64,000 nt of DNA from NCBI GenBank assembly GCA_914767715.1, contig OU612069.1, positions 13,327,387 through 13,391,386 of the forward strand, in the 5' to 3' direction. The number at the start of each line of letters is the position of its first letter. Within the stretch, counting starts at the first letter, position 1. A program made the translations under genes and the position numbers. Under the pieces are notes generated by a model, which saw only the letters and a list, made by a program, of their open reading frames with translations, did no database searches and was not told the DNA's origin. Positions 51,437 to 62,644 of the stretch are shown piece by piece. The DNA comes from Membranipora membranacea (taxonomy: Eukaryota; Bryozoa; Gymnolaemata; Cheilostomatida; Membraniporidae).

Positions 51437-54208
51437 GAAGAGCACAATGGAAAAACCAGTGATGTCACATGTTTAGCAAATTGAGTAAATCGATTTTCTA
51501 ACTTTGGCACATTACTGCACGATACTCAAATATGTTGGAGGCAAATCTTTTACATTATTTGAATGTATGTACATATTAGACCATTTAAGCACAACTTTGA
51601 TATTTTTCAAAGATTTTGAAGACTCTAAGTATCTTATGTTCTGACCATCGGCCGATTCGGACCTCACCTATTATTTCATTGGAAGTGAAAATCGTACTTT
51701 AGAAGTTCCCAATTCATAGGTTTTTTATTATAAACTCACTGATTTATGAGAGGATAGTATAAGATGAACAAAATTAACAAAAACTCTAATATTACAAAAT
51801 ATTGCACACATTTTAAAACTCATCTTCAACATCTACTGTATCGTCCGTATTTTTTAAATTGTCATAAAACGGCTGATTAACTACAGCACAGAACCGTTTC
51901 AGGACCTGTAGATCCTCCCACTTTGGCTTGCTGATAGGTAAAGCTGTAGTGTTTACTACAGCAAGTGGTGGTACTTGAGTGGATTTGCATGGTTTTTTGA
52001 TGAAATGCTCTTCATATACGCCATTCCACGAGGCTCGGTGCGAGACACCTCGTTTGTCCCTGTCGGCAGCTATCAGCAGTTGGCGAATGGGGCGTGTTTT
52101 GAAGGGACATGTAGCTTTGTACTTTGGTTTCAGATGAGCAGTGTAACCCATAAACGAGGTGGCTGTGAGAGGGATCACATTAAATGGTTTGGGGTTTTTC
52201 CTAGCGTTGCGGAAGACCTCAACCCAATCGGAGGGTAAATCAATATCTCTTTTGCAGTCGACGACATTCATGTCTCGGTCACACTCCATGTAAGAATGAC
52301 CACGGATAGGGTAGTTAACCGTGATCTTGTTGAACCTTTTAACATCATGAACAAGCCAATGGAAGAAACGAATGAGCGTGTAATTTTTGTTTTGGCCAGC
52401 GCAGCCATCACAAAACAGCTCTAGCTCAACGATGTTTGGTGGGATGTTGTTAACCATGAAGTGGTGCAGCATTGACGTCACCTCATCAGATCCTTTTGCT
52501 GCCACAGTTTCATCGTAGCAGTAGATATAAACATCATCAGAGGCTAAGAGGTGAATGTTGAAAGATAGGAAGGATAGCTGTCTTCTATAATAAACATCAT
52601 TGGTGGTCTTGTTGGGAGTAGGGAGGTTTTTCTGGAAGTCAAATGCAAAAGCCATGCAGGTGGTGGAGGTCTTTGCTCGTGATTTTGCTTCCCGTTTATT
52701 GGTGTAAAAAAGCTCAGCTCTCCGTTTGTGAAGCTTGTGCTCTGTTTCTAGGGCTTCCTTCTCTTCTTGGAATTTTCTGCAATCAGCCGGCTCGGTTGCA
52801 GACGCCAGTTGGACCTCAGCATGTTGAATTTTCAGGACCAGCTCATCACAAGTTGAACAGGTATCCTTTCTTGGGTAGCCAAACGAGATGTTGAAATTTG
52901 CATTGAGCAAATTTCTGTAGGTTTCATAACCAATGGTGATATCAGGATTCGCCGTATTAAATAAGTCATACATCTTGGCAATGTTAAGCTCTTGAGGTAG
53001 ATATAGCCGACGGGATCTCTCTCTGGAGTAGTGGGAGGTCCTGCCTTTGAATGACTTGATGTGGTCCAATACAGCCTGCTTTACATCATCAGAAATCCTG
53101 TGAGGTCGATTATCGTGTTTCCCTCTGCCATCTTGTGGAGGATGTCCTAAAAAAGAATTAAAAAAGATTAAATCAGAGTTTTACACACCCCTTATGTTCG
53201 GCCTGCAATCGCAAAAAAGAATGTTATGCAATTCAACGGATTACTACTTACCTCATAGATTGTTCAGTTAAGCTAATTCAAGTGCAGTTCCTGACCTCCT
53301 GTCCTATAGATACTGCAGTGAAGATAACTCCACAAAACTAGCACATCACATTTTAGAACTAGGAAAGAAACTCCACGCCCAATGTATAGCTGCAGCCAAC
53401 CAGATGGTTATTATATAAACTTTATGTTGACATACCTTTCTCTGCTAGTGACTTCCTTATTGTTTCCACTCTCTGTTTTGTGATCCCAAACAAGGATGTG
53501 AAAGCTTTGATGCACACCATCTTCTCTGAGACTGAATCTGACCTGGCATCATCGTCTTTAGTCCTTACACAGTAGAGATAGGTATGGTTGTTAGGGTTAC
53601 CACTAGGAGCTTCAGCTCTTGGTCTTCTTCTTTTGATGGCACACACCTTGATGAGTGTAGATAGATAAGCATCTTGCTGATCCTTAGTGGTATACTTTTC
53701 ATTGAAGTTAGAAATTAAAGTCTGTCTCTGTATCTCTGTCACCTTCTCAAAGCATTTGAACCGTTTGCAGTGGCAGTTTTCACCAGTTGTGTGACTAGAA
53801 ACTCTCTGCTTCTTAGCTTTCTCCTTTGCACTACCTTTAGACTGTCTCTTTTTTGGATTGTCAGTTAAATTAGGATACTCATCATCAACATTGTTAGAAG
53901 CCATTATTTGCTTAGTCACTAAAAATCACTATGGTATTGTTATTATAGTAGTCCAGCACTGAAGTGTGCTACCCACAATCTGATTGGTTAAAAAATGGAC
54001 ATAGCTTATTGTTCCGATGGAAGGCATGGACCACACCTGATTCTCCATTGGTCAACTATGCTAGAAGGGCTGTTTTCTATTGGACTACACTGTTTTTTCC
54101 ACATTCTTCACTTTGAATATTGTTCTACATGCCTCAAACTATATACAAGGGAGCCTAACTTCAAAATTTTGGATATGTGACTTCACTGGTTTTTCCATTG
54201 TGCTCTTC
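51437..54208 (-). mobile_element. Sola-like autonomous DNA transposon, 2,772 bp
   Basis: The terminal inverted repeats start GAAGAGCACAATGG and run 34 bases with one mismatch (51,437–51,470 and 54,175–54,208). The target duplication is ACAT at 51,433–51,436 and 54,209–54,212. A 4-bp duplication is typical of Sola elements; family assignment is from that and from the style of the transposase. The element lies in intron 2 of TRIM copy 3 in the same orientation as the gene. TRIM copies 1 and 2 lack it. Confidence 0.8.
51813..53919 (-). CDS. Transposase of the Sola-like element, two exons, intact
   Basis: Exon 1 is 53,919–53,436 and exon 2 is 53,146–51,813, joined at AAAG|GTATGT and TTTTAG|GACATCC in matching phase. 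Together they encode 605 residues with no stop. The first 70 residues are Lys-rich and hold CHCKRFKCFEK, a possible DNA-binding zinc site. ITKQRVETIRKSLAEKG looks helix-turn-helix-like. Exon 2 has TCSTCDEL, AFDFQKNLPTP, YDETVAAKGSDEV and FCDGCAGQNKNYT. The Asp residues in AFDFQ and CDGCAGQ are candidates for a DDE/D metal site. No missing part is evident, so the element may be active or only recently silent. The exact superfamily is uncertain. Confidence 0.75.
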
Positions 54209-55920
54209 ACATGTGATTCAATCCAATTTGGCTTACAAGGCAAGCCCGTTTTATTGCGCAAAAAAACAAAGTCAATTTAATGTGTTTTTTTGGTCTCATT
54301 GAGTACTCTTGATGTGAATTTAGGAAACAGCCTTGCTACTGCTTAAGTCTCAGAAAAAAAGCGATGTCCAACATACAGTATTGTGAATCAGCTGGTACAA
54401 CCCAAGAGAATTTGTGGACCGTGGAGGCGCCCTCACATATTGGTAGGACTCGCAGCCTAGCCAACGTGTGGGCTTTGGACAGATGTTAACTTATTCATAG
54501 CTAAAGTAGCCCGATAATAAATAGCTCAAGCCTCTGAGTAATCCACAGCACAGGCGAGCTTCAGCCAGGTATCATGGAAAACCCGTGATATGAAAAATGA
54601 CTGTATCTAGATCACCAAGTCGATAATTCTATCGCCAATATCAGATAAAAAGTGTAGGACAATATTTACAAATATTAAACTTACTCTCCTTCACCTGGAG
54701 AATTTTTTCTTGTTTTGATGGAGTGATTGGTCTCCGAATCTTTCGAAATGTGAACCACTGATTGGCAGGGAATCCCTCATCAGAAGTTTTACATGTTTTA
54801 CACGGCAGAAAGGACATTCTAAAGATTCTCCGCCATTGACTAAAGAATCTGTAAACGCATCATTTTTTAATCAGAATGATTGGTCTATTAGTAATCTTTG
54901 GGAGTTGTGGGTACAAAACAGCCTTAATCAATTTCACAACTCATGGTAGCTCGTTCACAAGAGCTGACCAGCGTTATCCTCACCCCTACTGAACAAAGCT
55001 TGTCAAGACAGGCTAGGCTTGTGCATGGAAATCATTTCTTATAAATGAACTCTCTTCCTCTCACATATTTTGACAACTTTAGTTTGGTTATTTGGTTGTC
55101 TTGATGAGCACCTCTCCTGCCCCAAATCATCAATAGAGGCCAATGACAGGCTAGAACCAGCCAAAAAGTGCTAGCATCAGAAATAGATCTGGCACATATT
55201 TATAATGGGTGAGAACAAGCTAAGGTCTCATATGGCAGGCTCACCTCTATTAACAGCTTGAGTAGTGACCGTAAATCAATGCAATCTATGATTGGGAAGC
55301 TTTAATTCCAACCACTACTTTAGCGTTTCGGAATAGCCTAATCACGGCAACCCAATACAGCCAAAACGAAAGAAGAACTTCAGAGATAAAGCTTCCCCTA
55401 CATAGTAACATATAACAGTAACAGAACAGTCCTAATAATGTTGATGGCTCAGTCCTTCAAACTAGTGGTAAAGGCTGAATGTTAATGGTTGTGGTCAGCT
55501 TGAAGGTTCATATTAGTGGAGTGCGCCAGCTGATTACTTGAAACATTGAAAATATATGAAGGTTCTCACCTATACACACTATACAGAGTCCATGTCCACA
55601 GGGTAGAATATGAGACTTTCTATCATCTTCCATACATATCTCACACTTTGTCTCCGGGATGTACTCTTTAGCAAGTGCCATCTTCAACTCTGACTCAGCC
55701 ATTGCAGAAGAAATAAAGTGAATGAGAGACTCACTCACTTACTTACTTATTTCGGCAGTTTCACTTCACACAAAGATAGCCTTTCTTAACGTCTTTGTGA
55801 TTGTCTAGTCTTGTCTTGGCAAGCTGGTCATGGCTATCTAGCAAACCTAGTGCGCCCATGTGAAATGAGCAGGTTTTGAATGCACAAATAGCTTGAAAAC
55901 AAATTGCTATACATACAACA

Positions 55921-57163
55921 TAAAATTGTTTGAAAACAATGATTTCTAAGCTTTATAGAATATCAACACTTTACACCCCAACTGAGATGAATAATAAAGA
56001 TAACATCAAACTTTTGCATGAGAATAATGTGTGGTATTTGTTGTGGGTATTTGTTTTCATTTGTGATAAGCTATGCTCTTATTGAACTGCCAATCCCAGA
56101 GATTTGCGAAAGAGATTATTATGGCTAAATAGAAATTGGAATTTTAGACATGTTAAAAAAGTGATTTTGCAGGTGAACCGGATAAATCCAGGCAATGAAT
56201 TCAATAGCATCACATTACATTAATTATGCCTTTCTACCCTGGCGCAAGACAGAAGACTGAACACAGACATCAAGACCAGAGCTTTCAATGCATAATATAT
56301 CCAGCGTATTTCTCTATAACAGTGAAACATGGACGCTGACCAAAGGAATGGCTGATTCAATAGACAGCTACCATCGGAGAGCCATGAGAAACGCGCTGAA
56401 TGTGAGATGGCCTGAGAAGATGACTTCTGCGAGGGTGTATGAGATAACTGGAGCAAAGCCGTGGTGTGAAACAATAGCTCAGAGACGTCTGCGACTACTG
56501 GGACATGTCATGAGATTGCCAGAAGATACCCCCATCCGCCAAGCCCTGGATGAGTATGAACGACCCTTAAAAACGTCCAGAGGAGCCCGTCAGAGTACAT
56601 GGGGCAAAAGCATAAAAAATGATCTATGCAAAATTAATGATGACAGGAAGGTACTGACTGAGGTTACACAGGACAGGAACAAGTGGAGATCTCTTATTGG
56701 CTCAATGTATGCTGGTTGAAAGACGGAAGTCTACCAGACGAAACCAGATGCAGATGATGACCCTGGCGCCTCGATTTGTCAGCCTTTAAATCAATATTTT
56801 TACAAACATCATATTTTAACGCATCATGGGGATTCATTGTCACCTGTGGTGACGGCCTTGGTTAGTCCATATGAATTGGTTCATCTGGATCAAATCTAAA
56901 ATTATTTACTATTTTATGTTTACAAGAAATGCTCTAGGTTTTTATTGATTTACTTGCTATCACTAACATGAAATGTTGCGAGAAAAGGATACATATACTT
57001 TGTCAATAAAGGAGCTTGCTCTTAATATCGAAATTGGATAGAGACAGTTAATAATATCCCTGATATATCCTTCCCTGAGAAGGATATAAAACCTGGCAAC
57101 AGTGTTCAGCCTCTTCCGGTAACCTCTTTCCAACTCAGTTTAGACAACTATTTGCCCGCTGGG
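55921..57163 (+). mobile_element. Insertion carrying a LINE 3' end, in the third TRIM upstream copy
   Basis: Copies 1 and 2 run continuously from ...ATACAGACAACA... into TAAGCTCTACACTC. Here 1.24 kb lies between those parts. At about 56,225–56,719 the plus strand encodes the C-terminal end of a non-LTR reverse transcriptase (FLYNSETWTLTK, RRLRLLGHVMRLPEDTP, DRNKWRSLI). There is a frame change near 56,290, upstream of which reads LNTDIKTRAF. It is 5'-truncated, as expected for LINE copies. The remaining sequence has no recognised content. Confidence 0.75.
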
Positions 57164-57371
57164 TAAGCTCTACACTCAAAACTTTCCATCTGCATCTGAC
57201 CTTCCCCATGCTCAGCCAGAACGTGTTATGCACTCTATATACCAATAGAAATTTCAATACGCTTTATAGTACACTTACCTTGATTGGTCGAAATGAAAGC
57301 AGGTGTGTTGACCCTAGAGAATGAATGAGTGTTCAGTTCAGTATTATACAGCTTTATACAGTCTTGTCCAT
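57164..57371. repeat. Segmental duplication, third partial copy, end
   Basis: Matches about 1,411–1,620 and 30,158–30,373. Similarity stops at GTCTTGTCCATAT, which marks the right end of the tandem array within this window. Confidence 0.85.
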
Positions 57372-58338
57372 ATTGAGGTAGTTTTGAGGCTATGCATAAT
57401 ATAGTGAGCCCAGTAACACTCATTATTGAGGGGACAACTCTTGCAAAATCAATATAAAGCTGTCTACTAATATAATGGATGTATCATGCCTACTAATTTT
57501 GAATATTCTAAATATAGAATATTCAAAATGAGTAATTCTGATGTGAAAAGGGTTATCTACCCTGATTTAAACATGAACATATTATACCAATATTATGTAG
57601 ACGGCTTCAACTTATATATATTTAACGCAGAGGCAATCTCACAGACATCATAAATATATATATTCTATACACATTTAATCCTGGCAATTATCAACATGGA
57701 ATTCCACCGTCTTACAGTATTATCACAGACAATCTATCGCATTTCCTATATTATTCTCACCAAGTGCGTTACAGTGTCAGTCTGATTATTAATATCAATA
57801 CACCTCATATAGCTAAGGCTACACAGTTAAGGTTCCGGGTGCGTCCCGCTTAATCTGCTCAGAGGGCAAAGTCAGGTTACGTCCCGCTTCGCAACGTATT
57901 CTATCAGATGTAAATGCACCCGCTACAAGCTCCGCTTGTAAGCTACTCTCTCGACACCAGCTCTGCTAGGTTGGCTTTGCCACCAGTACAACCCTCAGTA
58001 TAACCGCTCTGCTAGGTTGGCTTTGCACCAGTACGACCCTCAGTATAACCGCTCTGCGAAGTTGGCTTTGCCACCAGCACGACCCTCTCCAGGCTGCAGC
58101 CCTGACAGTTGCTAGTCTGCAGAAGTTATCTATCCTTTCTCGGCTCATTTATGGTGAGTTTGTGCTAGATACTGTTAGCCTGAAAACCAAACCCTAGCCA
58201 GGTAACAGCCAGGTGTACCACCCTGAGTTATGTGCTGATCAAGTGATGTATTTAGCGAGAACTGATGGATTGTTGTGATGGTATTGGCTAAATACTTTTA
58301 GCCTGCGCTCACCTCTACGCTGGGAAAGTGGTGGCAGG
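57372..58338. other. Interval between TRIM array and LINE, no gene seen
   Basis: AT-rich to about 57,830, then a GC-richer stretch with short tandem repeats at 57,960–58,090 (about three units of 45–47 bases containing TTGGCTTTGC and CAGTATAACCGCTCTGC). The latter may be the LINE 3' end. Confidence 0.65.
57496..57529. repeat. Perfect hairpin, 15-bp arms
   Basis: ATTTTGAATATTCTA and its exact complement flank AATA. It lies about 125 bases beyond the end of duplicated sequence. Confidence 0.75.
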
Positions 58339-61163
58339 TTAAGCTGCTGTAAGAGACTGGTTGTGCTGGTTTTGCGGTCGGTCTTTCTGATACCGCAGAT
58401 CAGGTGTGCAGCTCGTCATTGGACAGACTCTAGTCGTTTGGCCTGAGTTTCTGTTACAGAATCCCAGGCGGCAGACGCATATTCTAATACAGGTCTGACC
58501 AACTGCTTGTATGCAGTTTCCTTTACTGGTTGTGATGTTGTCAGTACATTTCTTCTTATAAAGCCCAAGGTGGAGTTGGCTTTGTTGGTGATATTCTCTA
58601 TGTGTGTCTATGTGTATGATCTTTGGGTCGAGAGTGACACCAAGGTACTTCACAGTAGAAGCTCTTGGAATTTCGGTATCATGGAGAGATATTGATTGAG
58701 TGTCAGGATTTTGCTTTCTTGAGAACGTCATATGCTGACACTTCATTGGATGGAATTCCATGTCTGAGTTTGCTTCCCATATGGCTAGCTGGTTTAGGTC
58801 TTCTTGCAGGCATTGATGGTTATCTAATGTGTTATAAACAACAGTATCATCTGCGAAGAGGCGTACAACCGACTTGATGTTATCTGGTAAGTTGTTGATG
58901 TAGTAGAGGAACAAAGTTGGACCTATCACAGAGCCCTGAGGCACTCCAGATGTGACATTTGTTACTGATGATTCTTCGCCCTCAACCACAACTTTCTGCT
59001 GCCGCCCTGTAAGGAAGTCCTCGATCCAAGCAATTACTTGGTAGTTGACACCATATTTGGCTAATTTGAGCATGCAGGAGTTTTTGATGGTTGACCTTGT
59101 CAAATGCCTTGGAAAAATTCAAGACACAGACTTCAGTTTCTTTGCCTTGGTCGAGATTATATATAATGTCAGTAGTTAGTTCGGTGAGTGGAATTTCACA
59201 TCCATGGTTCGCCCTGAACCCATGCTGATTGCTGTGAAAGATGTTGTTGGATTCGGCGTATGTCTGTAGCTGGCTGGTGAGGATATGCTCCATGATCTTA
59301 CTGGTGACGCATGTAAGGCTGACAGGTCGGTCAAGTACTTCTCACCCTTCTTATAAACTGGGCACACGCTTGCCATCTTCCAATCCATGGGAACTTTACC
59401 TTTGTCCAGTGAGCTTTGGAACAGGGTGGTCAAGGGTTTAGCTAGCACATCAGCCAACTCTCTCAGTACCCGAGGACTGATACCATCAGGGCCAGTAGCT
59501 TGTTCACTTTCAGAGTGGCAAGTTGTTTATGTACTCCATTGATATCGATGATAATTTCGCTCATCTTCGAGTTCAAGGTCAGTTCATGATAATCGGTTGG
59601 TGGTGTAGGATCGGAGAAGACGGATACAAACTGGTTGTTGAGGATCTCGGCTCTCTCTTTGGCTGATGTTACAATCTTCGTACCCTTTTTCAGTGGTCCT
59701 ACTGATGACACTGCGGCAGATCAGCGATGTTTCACACAAGTCCAGAATCTTCTCGATAGTTCACCTTTGGTTTTGCATTCTTCAGTGAAAAGTCTATTGA
59801 CATATTCGGCATGTTGTTTTCTCAGCATTTTCTGCACAACGTGTCTGTATGCATTGTATCTCTTTTCCAGGTGTAAGCTTCCCTTCCTTTTGCACCGTTT
59901 GTGCAGCTGATTCTTTTTCTTTATTAGTTTATGTAATTGATTGTTTATCCAAGGACGAGAGTCCTTTCGTCTAGTTTGTCTCTTTGGGATGTATATTTGC
60001 ATGGCTTCAAGAATCAGATCCTTGATTGCAATCCAGTGCTCATCTGGTGAAGGTTGATATTCACTGTCCACCCTCTCTAGTCTAGGGGCTAGGTATTTGC
60101 ACATACCCTCCCAGTCTGCTTTGTTGTAGAGCCATACCTTTCTACGCATTTGTTTGCTATAGTTTGGAGTGACTTCAAGGTATACAATGGAGTGGTTGCT
60201 TATACCAGGAAGCACTTTGACTCGGTTGATTTGCTCAGCGAGGTTGGTGGCAACCAGATCGAGTGTGTTCCTCAGTCTTGTTGGCTCTTCTACAGTTTGA
60301 GTGGGGCCAAAATCGTCTAGTAAGTCTCTAAACTCCAAATGGAGGGCAGGATATTGTGCGCCTGGTTTTAGGGATATATCAGTCCAATCAAAACCGGGAA
60401 AGTTGAAGTCACCTCCGATTATGAAGGACTTGGGTCGTTTCGTACTCATTTGGTTAAGAGATTTCTGTAGGTGAGTAGTGAAGGTCTTGTCATCGACATT
60501 GGGTCGATAGCATGCGGCTATAAATATATCACGGTGACCTACACATTGGTTTTTCACCCAGAGGATCTCTGCATCACATTTGGTTGTTACCTCGGTGCTG
60601 GTTATCGAGGAATTCACAGCAATCATGACTCCCCCATATGTTCCTGTTTTCCTATCACGCCTGTAGATGGTGTAGGAGTCGCTCACTAGCTCATCACTGC
60701 TCACTGAATCATCTAACCAGGTCTCTGTTGCAATGATGGCATCAGGCTTTGTGGTGTTCACCATGTTTATCCATGGACGTTTCTTTGCAACAATAGACTG
60801 GCAGTTCACATTGATGACTCTTAAAGGGCGACCGTGTTTGGCAGGTGGAGGTTTGAATTTACATGGGGATGATTGATGTATAGGAGAATGATTGTCATCA
60901 AGTGAGTCAATGCTAACCTCTGCGGAAGAGCTAGCTGATTCTACATCAGTAATATGAAAGGGGCCATCAAACAGCATAGCAGGTGAAGTTGTAGACTGAT
61001 GATCACTGCTGCATGATGTGCATGACCAGTGTACGCTTGAGTGACCCAGTCTGGAGTACTCACAGGATGGAACTGCCTGGCAGGCTAGATGGTACCAGGT
61101 ATCACACATGATAGATACTGCATCCCAATCTACATGTTGTTTACAGGTTCCACAGAGATACAC
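58339..61163 (-). mobile_element. CR1/L2-like LINE with PHD finger, endonuclease and reverse transcriptase (decayed)
   Basis: The 480-codon frame 61,163–59,721 starts in a PHD-type zinc finger (YLCGTCKQHV, WYHLACQ). It continues as an AP-endonuclease-like domain (VINVNCQSI, TETWLDD, IGGDFNFPGFDW, GISNHSIVYLEV). Reverse transcriptase follows in at least four broken frames (59,711–59,463; 59,457–59,176; 59,293–58,982; 59,103–58,339), with VPQGSVIGPTLF and LFADDTVVY. The catalytic Asp of motif A is Asn (VLNFSKAFDKV). The element is therefore inactive. Frames upstream of 61,163 suggest a further break near the start codon. Confidence 0.8.
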
Positions 61164-62644
61164 TGTTGAGGCTGACTAAGATCATCATCAGGTTGAGTAT
61201 CATCCGCCATCTTCGAGTTGGTGCAGCTCATCTTCAGTGGTCAGTTTCAGCTCAGTTGAGTAGGTTCGGTGGTTGGTAGTGGTTGATTACTTGCTGGGAG
61301 AGTTACTTGTCTAATGTGTCTAAAAGCTGTTGGTTAAAATCTAGAATTTCGGGTTAAAATTGAGTTAAAACTTATAAAATCTTTTTAAAATCTTTTGTAG
61401 TTGTCTTCTCAAGATTTTAAGCAAATGTAGATAATCTATTTAATATATTATTCTGCTCAAATCTTCTTGCAAAAGATTGATTTCAAGTTAGTTATAAACA
61501 ATTTACATCTAACGTGATTTATCCAAGATGATCCATAATATACATCAAACATTGATAAACTCACTCACTCACCATGGCTCCCTGGGACCAATGAACTAAA
61601 CTTAAGTTCATTGCTGGGACCTTGATGAGGTTTAGTTCATTGATGAGGTTTAGTTCATTGCTGGGACTTTCATTGCCTTTTCTTTGCCAATGTTGTCCAG
61701 TATCAATCAGCATTAGCATAGCATTGGCCAATTAAAGGCATGTAAGTATCAGGAGCTGTAAACATTACATTACATAAATTTCATTAGCTGGATACTGACA
61801 ATTTTTAGTTTGGGACTGCTAAATTGGCTTTTGCAAAGGGAATGGACCCACAGGTTAATGCAATGCAATTAAAATTAAATGTAAAGAATGTAAATGTAAG
61901 TATCATAACAAAAGAACATGAACGAGACCAACAACTCGGATGGGTTTTACTAATCTTATATTCTTATTTAACTAATGCTGTGAATGTAATGTCTTATGTC
62001 CAGCTTTTGGTGGTTGCTTCTTCACCCATTGTGAAATAACCTTTGTTATGACACTTTTATACTTGTAGATCCTCCTGTGGCAGGTTAAGGTTCCAGCAAA
62101 TGGTGAAATTCACTTGCGAGGCCCTAAAGGCAGCATTGACCCGTGCTGAATGAGGATGAATATCAGACTAGGTTTTGAAGACCAAATCGTGGATTATGCC
62201 TAGCAGTGTACAGAACATCCGTAGATAGGCTTGCCAGAAGACCACTCCACTCCACATCCCTTTTGACTAAGCTTGAGTTGATACCCCATCTGCTCCACCC
62301 TCCTCCACAAACCAGCAAATCCAGTCAAAGTTCACAACTATACTGTCCCATGATTGAGAGAATTGTGTCCTGACAACCTTTCCTAAGTGGAGGGGAGGAG
62401 CAAACTTTGTTTCCCCTACCTGCAACCCAAAGTAGCTAGCAAGACCCACTGAGCCATACTTTACAGTTTGCTCCTAGGTTCGCCACTATTGGCAGTAGGC
62501 CTGCTATTCAACGTAATAAAAAATGTTCATTTCACATGATATCAGCCTACCAAGAATCCTCTGACTAGAAAATTGATATTTGTTGAGAAAATGGCATACA
62601 TGCATGTTATTCTGTCTCATATTCAAATGAGATCATAGCCGGGT
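61164..62644. other. Interval right of the LINE, no gene seen
   Basis: 61,580–61,670 repeats GAGGTTTAGTTCATTG and TTCATTGCTGGGAC two or three times. The rest is AT-rich with no conserved frame I can support. Confidence 0.6.

Larger units (their letters stand above)
48990..55738 (-). pseudogene. TRIM-like RING–B-box–coiled-coil–β-propeller gene, copy 3 (frameshifted)
   Basis: Exons on the minus strand are 55,702–55,570 (or from the ATG at 55,738), 54,848–54,685, 51,390–51,318, 50,415–50,295, 50,100–49,956 and 49,753–48,990. Exon 1 has CEIC and LPCGHGLCIVC. Exon 3 has the B-box CSNCKNEV. Exon 5 has LRVMELDLTDTIERK. Exon 6 is a propeller closely similar to copy 2. Exon 2 is 164 bases against 162 in copies 1 and 2: two extra bases just after CPFCR shift the frame, which then meets TGA before the donor. 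Intron 2 has been enlarged to 3.3 kb by a Sola-like transposon. Unless exon 2 is skipped or spliced differently, this copy is broken; only the RING part would be made. Confidence 0.75.
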
